The notes under the pieces are model-generated. The model was given only the letters and a program-made list of their open reading frames with translations. It had not been told where the DNA came from and did not search any database. A program made the translations under genes and the position numbers. A stretch of 64,000 nucleotides of DNA from Thecaphora thlaspeos (Eukaryota > Basidiomycota > Ustilaginomycetes > Urocystidales > Glomosporiaceae): assembly GCA_900291925.1 (NCBI GenBank), contig UWYS01000001.1:124001-188000 (forward strand), in the 5' to 3' direction. Positions 10,242-21,348 of the stretch are shown here, piece by piece. Position 1 is the first letter of the stretch. Each line of letters starts with the position of its first letter.

Positions 10242-13128
10242 CTTCGGATAGGACGAAGGCGATTGATGTAACAGGCTCGTCGGAGGCTGTCTGTCGCTGC
10301 GAGGTGGCGACCGGCCTCTTCGTCGTGCTCTGAGCTGAGAGGTTGTCAATTGTTTCGGCTGGCGTACGAGAAGCCAAACCGCGAGATGTTGAGCGCGGAA
10401 GCTGTAGTAGTGGGATAGCGCGGCGAGAGCGCCAAGGTTCGCACCGGGCAGAGCAAGGCTATGATTAAGGGGAAGGATCTAGGTCCGGTCGTGATGGTGG
10501 TATCGGTGAGCAAGGAGACGGGGACCAGATGCAGGGAAAGGGTAGGGAAGAGGTGACGGGTAGAGAAGGGAAGGGAAGGGACACGGACGGGGGGAGCGGT
10601 GTGCTAAGGGACTTTGCCATCCGCCAGGACCAACGAGAAAACCCTCCCTAGAGCCTGAGTCCCGGGACAGCTTCGTGGGCCACTACAATTGTCAAGGCGG
10701 GTCTCACAACCCATAAGCAACTACTGACATTGAAATGGAGAGCCGGCCTTTGCTTTCAGTGGTATGCATCAAAGTGCTAGCCGCCGCCTTACAGTACATA
10801 CTGTATGGTGACCGCGCGCTTCTTTCTACCGCTGTCACGGCTTTTACATGTTGCGGGTGCTACCTCTTACAGGGAATCCGCGGACAGGAGCGGGTGTACC
10901 GAGAAGTGGGGTTCGTATGCCGTCACTCACCACTCTTGTGGCGGCAACTTGAGTCATCTACATTTCCTGCGTTGAAAGGGATGGTTCGCCGTAGCGCCTT
11001 GTTTTTTTTTAATCATCACGATCTGGCTTGTTTGAGATGTAAAGAAAGACCCTTGAAGCCCAGCCTACGCACAAAGCCAAGGCGGAACGGATCGAAGCAT
11101 GCAAAGGCCGGCCCGGGTTGGAAGGGCGAGGCGGTCTCAGATGGCTGCCAAGCAAAATGCTACAGTACTGTACTTACACACTAACGTGATTGATGTAATA
11201 CCCGGATGCCTGTAGTACCCGGATGGCTCCATATCGATACTTGACATGGCGGTAGTACTCGGTCACAATCATCCATGGCTGCAGTACAGCACAGAGAGGG
11301 CAAAGATGGGGACCAATTGATTCGTGCGATCAAGGGCTACACAGCTGGCCTGTTGGAAGGCCCAGGCTGATACAGGTCAAAGATCTGCAAGCCTTGCCGC
11401 TGCAGAAGCACCGTGTATGGTGGTTGGGTGCTGGTGGCGTCAACGCTGGGCAGCATCCACTGCTGCGGCCAGTAGAGTTGGCCCACGTCGGCCTCAGAGA
11501 GGTTGGCATCATCATTGGCCAACTCTACCGCCTGCTTGTGGCCCAGGAGCCACGCTGCCGACTGCCTACGCCCATCATGAACCCGGTCTCGTCCATGTTG
11601 AAGACCAGGTCACGATGAAGCTCGTACTCACTGACTACGCTGCGGAAGACCTCAAAAAACGCCTTGACGCCCTCCACAGTGACCGCCTTGATGCGTGCGT
11701 TCTCAAGACAGCGATCAAAGCGAGACTTGAGGTTGCCGTGGCGGAGGAGGAAGCCCTGCAGCCAAGACTTGCCCAGGTGTCGCCGCTCCTGCTCTCCAAA
11801 GGCGTACGGCTGCATGGCGGATTCTGCAAGGCCGTGGATGGTGCCAGGCGTGAGAGGGAAGCCTCCGGCAGCGCAGCGCTCAATGTGGCGTACCAGGGCA
11901 GCCTCTTCACCCGGCGAGAGAGACTGGAGGCCAGTCGGAGGTGCAGTTGCCTTGGTGGTGATTGCTGTAGAGGGTAGACGCTTTGGAGACGTGGTGGTGG
12001 TGGGAGGCCAAAAAGGCAGGCGGGACGCGTCCGCCTTCTACATGCATCCAGGTATTACATCGATCACGTTATGTACTGTAAGTGCTGTACATAGTAGTAG
12101 AGGCGGCTGTGTGAGCGGCATCGGGGATGGCAAAGGGGACCCTAGTGGCGTGGCGGGATGGTGGTAGTGTCGCGACGGCTGCACTCTTCGATCGACGGCG
12201 AATGGAATTAGGTGGTGACGAGGTCGAGGTGTCGCGCTAAATGAGCCTGCCTCGCTCGCTGCTGTCGACGACCATGACGATCGAGCATTGCACGCGTCGA
12301 TTCATACATCGTACATGCAGCAGGATTGTGGACGCCTCCGCCTCCTTCCTCGGCCCTGCTGCCTTCTTTGCGGTCGCAGACTCACCGGACGACGGATGGC
12401 TGTGATGCCGCTGTAGTTACAGTAGCGCGTGTTGGTGCGGTGGCGTACATGTATTGTAGTCTTGAGTGTGAGGCGAGTATCATATATACAGATTGTACGT
12501 ACTGTACGTAGTCAAGTAGAACAACCGTTGAGCTGGTGGTCAGCTTTGCCATGCTCTTCAACATCAACGATGCTGGAGGCCGAGAGATCGCTCGACAGTC
12601 CACGTCCGGGTCCAGCCAGCGATGCGCACGGTGCAAGTGGAGCGCGCCTGAGTGTGTGGCAGAGACGCCGCGGGCTGGAAAAGAATGCATGCTTAGATTT
12701 GATCCGAGCTTTGTTGGCGCTTGTCGGGTGCGGAGGCGTCTCCTCACCTGGCTGAGCTCCCCTTGGAGAAGGAGAAATGTAACGTCACTCGGCTCCGAAC
12801 AACAAGACGACGCGTTCCAAGCTGCAGGGTGGGGAGCCAGTTTTGAGTGGCACACGGACCAGCGCCAGCCAGCCGTCTTGCCAGGCCGCGCCCACTCTAC
12901 TCCTCACCCTCGGGCCATCAAAGGGTCCATAGGCTGCATCCCTCACTCAGGCCCACCATCAAATCAACCCCTTCACCGACAGCTCTACCTCTACACGCCG
13001 AGCAAGCGCGCCCAGTACCTCGCCACGCCATATAGGCAAGGCATCCGGCATCCTCCAGCTCTTCCTTGGTCGCCACCGCAACACCGAGCCGCCCACCTCT
13101 GCACCGAGCACCTCCGACGCTCGCCACC
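10242..13128. other. Gene-poor region with transposon relic
   Basis: This 2.9-kb stretch lies between the divergent BLUF and ATG3 genes. It holds the 5' flank of the BLUF gene, a pogo-like transposase remnant (about 11525-11970), and several TACAGTAC/TACTGTAC motifs (10789-10796, 11161-11173, 12072-12078, 12495-12510). Base composition is less GC-rich and codon-biased than its neighbours. The last 200 bases are the ATG3 leader, with a TATAGG at 13031-13036. I see no intact gene. Confidence 0.55.
11525..11970 (-). pseudogene. Degenerate pogo/Tigger (DDE_1-type) transposase fragment
   Basis: The minus-strand frame encodes a recognisable central part of a pogo-superfamily transposase. It has the helix-turn-helix-side block LSPGEEAALVRHIERC...GFPLTPGTIH, then GKSWLQGFLLRH, RIKAVTVEGVKAFFEVF, and the first catalytic-Asp region LVFNMDETGFMMG. 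It is interrupted by a stop after GSWATSRR. The N-terminal DNA-binding part and the remaining DDE catalytic core are absent. Leftward sequence (about 11337-11522) is open in another frame but does not match the expected catalytic core. I read this as a dead copy. Confidence 0.8.
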
Positions 13129-14740
13129 ATGAACGCCCTCCAGGTGAGCCGACCCTCCCTCGTTTACCATAAGCGGGGCATCACGCTTATCTCTGCGTCT
13201 CTCTCATCTCCCCTCTTCTGCTCTCAGACCCACTTCTGGGCGGTCCGCGACTATTTGTCACCGGTTCTGCGCGAGTCCAAGTTCAAGGAACACGGCCGCA
13301 TCACGCCAGGTATGTTGTCTTTTCACAGCTCCCTCTCTGTGCCGATCTTTAGCGCCGCACCACGAGGCCGCTGATGCTTGTCCTACCTCCCCTTTTCCCC
13401 CGCTGCTGCTGCTTTACATTGTCTTTGCAGACGAATTCGTTGCCGCCGGAGACTTCCTCTCCTACAAGTTCCCCACCTGGCAGTGGTGCGCTGGCGACAG
13501 CACAAAAGCTCGCGAGTACCTGCCAAAGGACAAGCAGTTCCTCATCAGCCGGGGCGTGCCGTCGCTGCGACGGGTCAGTCAGATCGAAAAGGGCGCCGGC
13601 GTCTGCGTCAAGGAGGACGATGAGAAGCTCATGAGCTTCGCCGTAGACGGCGATGACGAAGGTGGCAAGGGCGGCGACGACGACCAGTGGGTGGCCACGC
13701 ACTTTGACCACAGCGCAGGCCCATCATCAGGCAAGGTCGAGATTGCCGACATCCCTGACATCGAGCAGGACCCTTCTGCGCCGTCGAACCAGCTCACCGA
13801 AGGCCAGGAGGATGATCTTGCCGCGAGGGTCGCCGGACTCGGCGTAGGCAGAGGCGGTGGTAAAGAGGCACGCGGGTCCGTCGGCGCGATCCGGGACGAG
13901 ATCCCAGACATCGGCGATATCCCGGACATGGATGACGAAATAGACAACCTCGGCGCCGGCGTCGAAGAGGAGGAGGACGCCGCCACACACCAGCCAACGA
14001 TGACGACAAAACCCCTGGGTGCAACGGCAGGCGACGCCTCGACGCAAGGGAGCACAGCCAATCACGATGGAGGGAAGCTACTCTCGGTGCGCAAGTACGA
14101 TTGCATCATCACCTACGACAAGTACTACCAAACGCCGCGTATGTGGCTGGTGGGGTACGACGAGCACGGTGTGCCGCTCAAACCGTCGCAGATCTTCGAA
14201 GACGTGAGCTCCGACTACGCTCAAAAGACGGTCACCATCGAACCCTTCCCGCACGGACACGCAGGGCCCGATGGGTCTGGCCCGTCTTCCTCCTCGTCCA
14301 CCAGCAGCAGCGCGGGTGTGGCGACGGCCAGCATCCACCCGTGCAAGCACGCCAGCGTGATGAAGAAGGTCATCGAGCGGATGAACGCTAGCGTTGTCGA
14401 AGAGCAGCGCAAGGCAAAAGAGGGCGGAGCCGGCGGCGGCGCAGCAGCAGCAAATGCGGCGGACAAGGACAAGAAGAAGAAGAAAGGATGGGGTATCAGT
14501 GGAGCGGTACGAAAAGTGACGGGCGCCACCGCGGGGCTCGCTCCCTCGGACAAGGGCGGTGAGGCAGGCGCGACGGGCGCGACAGGTACGGCTACATGCT
14601 CTACATCGCCCAGCGGAGACGGCAGCGAAGAGACGACCGAGGTCGAAGGTCTGCGCGTCGATCAGTACATGATCATCTTCCTGAAGTTTATGGCGAGCAT
14701 CGTTCCCGCTATTGAAATTGACGCCACACAGGCCGTCTAA
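13129..14740 (+). CDS. ATG3: Autophagy-related E2-like enzyme Atg3
   Basis: Atg3 is the E2-like enzyme that transfers Atg8 to phosphatidylethanolamine during autophagosome formation. Three exons, 13129-13143, 13228-13309 and 13431-14740, give 468 residues. Exon 1 encodes only MNALQ. The N-terminal signature [39 protein letters not shown] is rebuilt by splicing. An acidic [13 protein letters not shown] segment is followed by [23 protein letters not shown], the catalytic [11 protein letters not shown] (Cys near residue 337) and the C-terminal [19 protein letters not shown] block. It is longer than yeast Atg3 because of Gly/Ala/Lys-rich insertions, notably between the catalytic motif and the C-terminal block. 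Confidence 0.95.
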
Positions 14741-14900
14741 CCTGGTCGGAGGTGGCCTGCGACAGGTGGCCCTCTGTCACGACACGATAACGAACCAATT
14801 CCCACCCTCCCCCTTATAACGACGTACATTTTCACAGTTTCAGTCTTACGAAAACCAGCAATGACATTTTGGCCTTTAACGACATCGATGCGACGCTATC

Positions 14901-16709
14901 CTACTCTTCCGAGCGTACCTGCGTCTGCGTCTGCTGTTGTTGCTTCACCTCCTCTATCTCGGCCTTCAAGGCCTCCCTCAACCTCCTCTTGTCCTCACCC
15001 GCCTTTTTCTTTTGCTCGATCTCCCTCCTCCTCTCCTCTGACACCTTTGCCCTTTGGTGCATCCTATGTCCTTTACTCTTTTCATGCATCCTCCTCTCTA
15101 TACACCTGACGAAATGAGGTTCATCGTCGTGCGTCGTACAGACTGAACAGACGTACATCCTATTCGCATCTAGAGATCTCATACCTTGCTCTTCCTCTGT
15201 CCCTTTCCCTGCCTCGGTCTCGGTATCGGTGGGGAGATGACGGGATAAAGCAGCATTTTCACTGCGTCCACTGAAGAGATTCGACGCAACTTCCGGAGAA
15301 GAGACGTTGCGTGGATCGGGTGGAGGTTGGTGTTTTAGGAATAGTCGAACGATCGATAGCGCCGGTTCGAGCACCTTGGTGCGCCATTGCGACGGGTCCG
15401 TGGCGTCAAGGAGGTACAGTTGTACATCATCCCCTCGCGCTCCCGTGACGTATCGCTCTTTCGCCTGTCGCATAAAGGTCTGGGCCAGTCGGACTTCAGG
15501 AATGAGTTTGTTCTGTATCCACTTGACTTGATCCTTTGCGTAGCGACGCGTGTGTTGTTGCGTCTTTTCCTTTGCTTGCTCGAACAGACGACTTGCCACC
15601 TCGTCGTCGAAATGCCTACCTGGCGTACGGTTGGCTTCTTCGAGTGTGCGAAAATGCCCATCGAGCTCTTCCAGACGCGAAAGGTAGGCGTCAAACTGCT
15701 TGTACCCTATCGTCTGGAAGATGCCAGTCTGGTAGTTCTGTCGAGTCTCGGAGCCGGCGGAGAGGTCATCGAAGATCGACTTGGCGATCCTGCGCATCTC
15801 GCGAATCTCGTCCAAAAGGCCCCTTTCCACCATCTCGTCGACCCTATCGTCCAGCCGTCGCTTCAGCGTTTCGGGCTCGCACCAGACCCAGAACAGCAGC
15901 CGCCGTAGACCGTCGACGGGCGTGGAGCTCTGCGCCTCGTCGCGACCATGTCGATGACGACGTTCGTCGTCCTGCCGTGCGATCCAATGCGAGTGGCGTC
16001 GACCCGTCTCTTTGACGACGCGAAGGCTATTGCCCACCTTGCGAGAGTCTTTCCAGTGCCACCGTGCCGCCATCTCCGGATCCAGCTTGTCCAGCAGCTT
16101 CCACATCGCGAGTGGATTGGTGTTTTGGAGCGTTATCAGCTGCTTTGAGGTCGACTTGTGCGAGACGAACTCGAGGATCGACTGTTCCTCCGGCGATAGG
16201 CGCGACATGTGCGCGACGAGATCCGGATCGGCGCTTTCCTTGCTAGCGGAGTTGCTGGTGATGGTGGTCGGGTCGTCGTCGCCCGAGAGTTTTGCTTCAT
16301 CCGAGCTCGTCACCAAACGGCCCGGGAAGAGCAAGTGCTGGAGGTAGTACGTTGTCCCGCCCGCCATGACCGTCAGGGTCTTTTCCTCCCTCGCTCTAAA
16401 CTCGGCGTGCAGCTTCCGGACGTCTCGTATGAACTGGGCCACGTCGTACTCCTGACCCGGCTCGAGGAAGCCGATCAGGTGGTGCGGGATTCCCTGCATT
16501 TCCTCCTCCGTCGCCTTGTTGGTAATGATGTCGAGCCCGCGGTAGATCTGCATGCTGTCGCAGCTGATGACCTCGGCGCTGCGGTACTCGCCGTACTCTC
16601 CCGGCCCCCCTTCCACAACGGCGGTGGCAGCGTGGGCCGAGATCGCTTTGGCGATCTCTACAGAGAGCTTCGTCTTGCCCGTCCCCGTCGAGCCAAAGAT
16701 GGTAAGCAT
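14901..16709 (-). CDS. MOD5: tRNA dimethylallyltransferase (isopentenyltransferase)
   Basis: This enzyme adds an isopentenyl group to A37 of tRNAs reading UNN codons (i6A). The frame shows the P-loop GSTGTGKTKL, the substrate-binding block ISCDSMQIYRGLDIITNKAT, GIPHHLIGFLEP, and AGGTTYYLQHLLF. The C-terminal part has a C2H2-like zinc finger (CSVC, then HEKSKGHRMH) found in eukaryotic Mod5/TRIT1. No intron is evident. The start is uncertain. ATG 16709 begins right at the conserved domain (602 residues). An in-frame ATG at 16994 would add a 95-residue leader but lies only 8 bases after the stop of the upstream gene. The frame is open far upstream, through the end of the aminopeptidase gene. Confidence 0.9.
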   Translation of the reverse strand: MLTIFGSTGTGKTKLSVEIAKAISAHAATAVVEGGPGEYGEYRSAEVISCDSMQIYRGLDIITNKATEEEMQGIPHHLIGFLEPGQEYDVAQFIRDVRKLHAEFRAREEKTLTVMAGGTTYYLQHLLFPGRLVTSSDEAKLSGDDDPTTITSNSASKESADPDLVAHMSRLSPEEQSILEFVSHKSTSKQLITLQNTNPLAMWKLLDKLDPEMAARWHWKDSRKVGNSLRVVKETGRRHSHWIARQDDERRHRHGRDEAQSSTPVDGLRRLLFWVWCEPETLKRRLDDRVDEMVERGLLDEIREMRRIAKSIFDDLSAGSETRQNYQTGIFQTIGYKQFDAYLSRLEELDGHFRTLEEANRTPGRHFDDEVASRLFEQAKEKTQQHTRRYAKDQVKWIQNKLIPEVRLAQTFMRQAKERYVTGARGDDVQLYLLDATDPSQWRTKVLEPALSIVRLFLKHQPPPDPRNVSSPEVASNLFSGRSENAALSRHLPTDTETEAGKGTEEEQGMRSLDANRMYVCSVCTTHDDEPHFVRCIERRMHEKSKGHRMHQRAKVSEERRREIEQKKKAGEDKRRLREALKAEIEEVKQQQQTQTQVRSEE

Positions 16710-17001
16710 GTCGCCGTCGAGTTGCACCGGCGGGCTGCAAGCGTCGTCCGGGTCTGTGGCATCCGTCCATCTTTCTCGAGATGCCGGGCCCGTCTGTCCG
16801 CTTGCTTCCGTGCCTGCCACGTAGATCGAATCTGAACCTGTAATCGCGGTCGACAGACCAAGATCCTGTCCGGGCGATCCAGGAGGGCAGGACGACGTAG
16901 TACACAGCACCCGCGCGATGAAAAAGCAATACAGAGCAGAGTGCAGACAAGGGATGGAGAGAGTTGGAAACGGATTTGTATTGAGTCTGAGCATGCAGTT
17001 T

Positions 17002-17181
17002 CTAGAGGCCAAGATCCTGAATGACCGGAGCGGATGTCGAGGCGAGGGAAGAGCAACGAAAGGGTCGGCATACCATCGGGACACAGGGTGGACGAAGGGG
17101 ACTAGGAAGGGGCGGGGCTGGAGCTGGTCGGATCTGAAACTCACCTTTTCGATTTGGGCAGCAGCGATGGGGTGGTCTGTG

Positions 17182-17219
<38 letters not shown>

Positions 17220-19379
17220 CGGTCGGTAGGGGTAGAACAGCACGGTCAGCAACAAAAAGCAAATCTAGCTTGCCGTCCGTTCGCCAGCCATGCCCATCCC
17301 ACATGCTGACCTACAGAAGCTTTTGTTGTCGAGGAAAGTCTTCTTGGCCAGCTCCGGCTCGACCTTGTTGAGGGCGCGGAAGATGGTCCGGCAGAACTTC
17401 ATCCTGCCGACGCCCTTGACCCACTGCGCCGCCTTCTGGGCATACTCGCCACCCTCGACCTCGAGCGCGACCTCAAAGAAGCGCAGCAGCACCTCGGGAT
17501 TGCTGGCGGTCGAGAAGCCGTAGACGGCGTCGAGCTGCGTGGTGACGGCCAACGGAATCTTCGGCCCGCTGTGAAGCCGTTCGAGGAAGACGACCACCTG
17601 GTTGGCGTTGAAGCCCTTGATGTCGCTGGGTGAGAATTGTTCCTTATCGACGGTCGACGTTCCGGCGACCACCTTGGCCCAGCACGCGGCCAGGCTGAAG
17701 GCCTGCTCGGCGAGCGTGGTGTCGTATTCCATCTTGACGGGCAGCTCGAGGCCCTCACCGTGGAACCAGGCGTCCCATTCGACCTGCTTGAGCTTGGCTG
17801 TGATCTCGTCCGACCCCTTGTAGAAGTCAAAAAGGTGCTGCTGCCACTCCTCGGTCGATACGGAGCGGTCGAAGAAGGCGTGGAAGTAGCTCTTGGCGTA
17901 GGGGAGGAAGTTGTCGAGGCCGCCGACGGTCCTCTCGAGGTAGAGGAGGAAGTTGCTTCCCTTTTCGTAGGGTAGCGAGCTGAAGGCGTCGTCCGGGTCC
18001 TCGCCGTCCTTGTACAGCGGGATGAGGCGCTGGAAGCGCGGCGTGTCCTGGAACTGCTCGAGGGCGTCCTTCAGAGCTTTTGATCCGATAATGTAGGAGA
18101 AAGCGCGATGGGCGGGCCCCTCTTTCTCGCCGTGGACGCTCTGCAGCAGGAGGCGCTCGAGGTAGACGCACCAGCCTTCGTTGAGCCAGAAGTGGGTCCA
18201 GTTGGAGCACGAGGTGAGGTTGCCGCTCCATGAGTGGCAGAGCTCGTGGAGTAAGACGTCGGTCAGGCTGCGGTCGCCAGCGACGAGCGTCGGCGTGAGG
18301 GTAGTAAGGTTGGCGTTCTCCATGCCACCATAGGGGAACGAGGGCGGCAGGACCACGCTGTCGTACCGCGTCCACGAGTAGGGCGAGATAACCTTTTCGG
18401 CATGCTCGAGGAAGCGCTCGGCGTCAGCCTCAAACTCCCACTGAACCGCATCGGCCATAGGAGGCTCGGCCCAGATGCCCGTCCTCTCGCCGAGCTTGCG
18501 GAACTCGAGATCGCCTCCGACGATGGCGATAAGGTAGCTCGGGATGCCGATGGGCTGTCGGAAGTGGTAGACGCCCGCCTCTGCCGCCTTGGACTCGTCC
18601 TTGAGCGCCGACATGAGTACGGGGATGCGGGAGCGGACGGTCGACGTGTAGACGACCTTGTGCGAGGGCGAGTCGATGCAGGGGATGAGGGAGCGGCAGT
18701 GAATGGCCTGGCACTGCGAGTAGAGGAAGGGGTTGGTCTTGCCGGCCGTCTGCTCCTTAGCTAGCCAGCCGAGCGCGGTGCAGTCCATTGTGGTGCTGTA
18801 GGCGATGTCGATCTTGATGCGATCTCCCTTGGAGCGGCTCCCGACGGGGATCTCGAGAGGCGAGCCGAGCGTTTGCCTCCTCTCGCCGAGCTTGGCTTCG
18901 ACCTTGGTGCCGTCGACGTCGGTCCGGTCAATCTCGAGGTAGCTGGCGTCAAGCGTTACAGTGCTGACGCCGTCTCGAAGCACCTCGATCTCGTGAAAGA
19001 CCTTGCCCGAGATGATGCGGGCGTCCCAGTCGATGTGCCAGTCGAGGTGGAGGTGGACGGGCTTGTATGCGGCGACGTCGGCGAACGTCTGGGTGTCCAT
19101 GGGGACCATAACGGCGGGTGCCGGGACCGAAGCAGGCTCCGGTGATGTCCACGTCATTTTTTGTATGGGTGTGAGGACGGACGAGGAGGCAGATGCGAGA
19201 CGGTGCGAGGTGAGGTGGAACGAGCGAGCCACAACTGGCCGGGCAGTGAAAGAGGACGTGGGCTCGATGCAGTGCGAGGAGAGGCGAGATGGTGCGAGGG
19301 CGGGGACGGAAGCTGGGGCAGAAAGGAGGATCTGAGAGGGGCGTGTGGACAATCTGGAGCGGACAGAGAGCCAGGTCAT
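17002..19379 (-). CDS. LTA4H: Leukotriene A4 hydrolase-type aminopeptidase (M1 family)
   Basis: This zinc metallopeptidase cleaves N-terminal residues; family members also hydrolyse epoxides. I infer three exons: 19379-17315, 17176-17145 and 17016-17002 (703 residues). The exopeptidase motif GGMENANL and the zinc site HELCHSWSGN with downstream NEGWCVYLER are present. The end is conserved only after splicing: LDNKSF joins YHPIAAAQIEK, which joins DLGL and a stop. The last exon is just 15 nt. Intron 1 ends in a run of 34 T residues before GCCACAG. The N terminus from 19379 is Ser/Arg-rich with almost no acidic residues, suggesting a mitochondrial leader. An internal ATG at 19157 could give a cytosolic form. 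Confidence 0.93.
17184..17217. repeat. A34/T34 homopolymer in an intron
   Basis: There are 34 consecutive A on the + strand, so 34 T on the sense strand of the aminopeptidase gene. It sits in intron 1, directly upstream of GCCACAG at the acceptor, in the place of the polypyrimidine tract. Such runs are prone to length change and to assembly error. Confidence 0.95.
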
Positions 19380-19901
19380 GTGTTTGGGAGGGGGCGAGGC
19401 GGTGACAGGTGTGGTGGTGGGGGAGAGGGAGGCGAGGTCCACAGGAAGAGGGTCTCCCCTCGAGCCCTCGTCGTGTGCCGCCCTCTTCTTTTTCGCGGCT
19501 TTTCGGCTTCGGCGCCGGCCCTTCCGAGAGGCAAAGCGAGCGAAGCAGACAGGCCCGAGCGCAAGCCTCCCAGCCGGCGGCCCTCAGCTCCTTCACAACG
19601 GGCCACTCGATTTCCTCATCTCCCGTATTGGACTCGGTAGACCGTTACGTTCCGAATGCACTCCTGTTTGGCCCTACAGTCCGGTCGGGTGCGTTACTAC
19701 TATATACATTGCAGCGAGAGGTAAATTGCAATGCAATGACCGTGCCAGGGCGACTGCCTGGTGCATCGACGGATGGGGTGTTATCTACAGATTGGCACGA
19801 GGGTGCGCAAGAGGGGGGAGAGAAGTAGAGACAGGGGAACAGAGAAGTGAGAAGAGCAGAGAGAGTGTCGACGGGCCACGCTTGCTTCTACTCAACGCAG
19901 C
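19380..19901. other. Intergenic, aminopeptidase upstream region
   Basis: The 522-base gap lies between two leftward genes: 5' flank of the aminopeptidase and 3' flank of the Pmp3-like gene. A TATATA occurs at 19701-19706, about 320 bases before the aminopeptidase ATG. I see no gene. Confidence 0.45.
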
Positions 19902-21348
19902 TTAAAACTCATGGCGGTCCTCCATGGGATCGCGGATCGTTCGATTGTTCTTGCCACCGCTGCCGCCGCCCGTCCGCGGTGCCGACAGATCGCTTGAGCG
20001 ATCGTCGTCGTAGATACCAAAGCTGTCGTCGCGGTACGAGCCGCGCTGCGGCTCGCCCATCACGTCTGCCTCGCGCGCCCAGCGATTCTTCTTGCCGCTC
20101 TTCTTCTTGCTCGAGCCTGAGAGGCCGCCCCAGCGGCTCCCTCCACTTCCACTGTGCGCGTCCTGGTTGAAGCTGCTCGAGTCTCGCGATGAGTTATCGC
20201 CAGCGCCAAGGCCGTAGCGCTCGGCGTAGCGGCTGCCCAGGCTCCGACGCGAGCTGGATCGCGAGAGGCTGTTGTTGTTGTAGCCGCCGTCGCGGTGGCC
20301 GGACTCTCCATCGATTATAGCGCCCGTCACCGGATCCCGCACCTCGCGTCCACCCCTGTTCCCACGACCGCCGCTCCTGGAAGCGTCCTCGTAGGGGTCC
20401 TCCCTCTCGGCTCGCGGGCTGCTCTCGACGTTGTTGACCCAAGGGGCCGGGAAGCGGTGGCCACCGCCGATGTTGCCACGCTTAGCGTGCTCGTCGAGCT
20501 GGTCGTCGCGCCTCGTCTCGCCCGTGATAGGATCGACAATCATCTCCGCGTTCTGGAAGTCAGTGGCGCCCTGTCCGTAGCGATCCGACCAGCCGTTCGC
20601 CGTCTTCTTGATGCGGTAGTCCTTAACCAGGCCGTACCGGATGGCCCACGAGGGCGAATTCTTAGCGTTGTTGTTGTTGCGGATATTTTGGATCCACTGT
20701 CGGCAGAGCAGGCCGCAATGACGGTTAGTGTGAGCGGAAGCAGAGAGAAGGATAAGAGGGCGGTCAGGCACTGTTCTGCACGTCACGCATGCCGAGCGGA
20801 AGACGAACTCACGAAGTTATGCCCTGCGTGTGCACATTGTGACCAGGTCGACGAGGTACAGGGGACGAGAAGCGGGTAGAGGGGCATCCGTCAGCTGGCT
20901 TCTTGCAAAAAGGAAGCGCAAAGCCGCAGCAGAGCTGCAACAGATTCACATGCACTCACCGTGTCCAGGGATGTAGCCGCAGATGGTAAGGATGATGTTG
21001 ACAAAGAAGTCGATGCCGATGCCGAAGCGGACAAGCACGGCTGGTCGGTGTCGAAGGAGAGCGAGGAAGGAGAGAGATGGATGAAGAGATGTGCCGCTTG
21101 TCAGCATATGTGGACCAACTCACCTCGGGCACTCGTCAGTCAGAATGCGCACTCACCAAGGGGAGGGAGCAGCCAACCACTACCAGATCGGAAAGAAGAA
21201 GGCAGCCGCAGGAGGGTCAGTGACGTCTCGGGATTAGTAGTGAAGAGCATGAAGCCGCGAGTTGTGCTGCTCACAGGATCATGATTAAGCCGTGGAAGGC
21301 GTGATACCTCTTGATGGGGTTCTTGCCCTTCTTGCGAGTGGGCGGCAT
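19902..21348 (-). CDS. Pmp3/RCI2-family membrane protein with long C-terminal tail
   Basis: Pmp3-family proteins are tiny hydrophobic membrane proteins linked to ion homeostasis and stress. I infer five exons: 21348-21275, 21179-21157 (23 nt), 21040-20960, 20823-20813 (11 nt) and 20696-19902, totalling 327 residues. The joined N terminus has two membrane segments with the family signature LLPPLAVLVRFGIGIDFF and NIILTICGYIPGHGHNFW, then IQNIRNN. After about residue 75 comes a roughly 250-residue hydrophilic tail rich in Arg, Gly, Ser, Asp and Asn, containing MIVDPITGETRRD and VRDPVTGAIIDGE repeats. Typical family members have 50-140 residues. Every splice junction fits GT-AG and the total is in frame. 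The tail's role is unknown. Confidence 0.85.
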
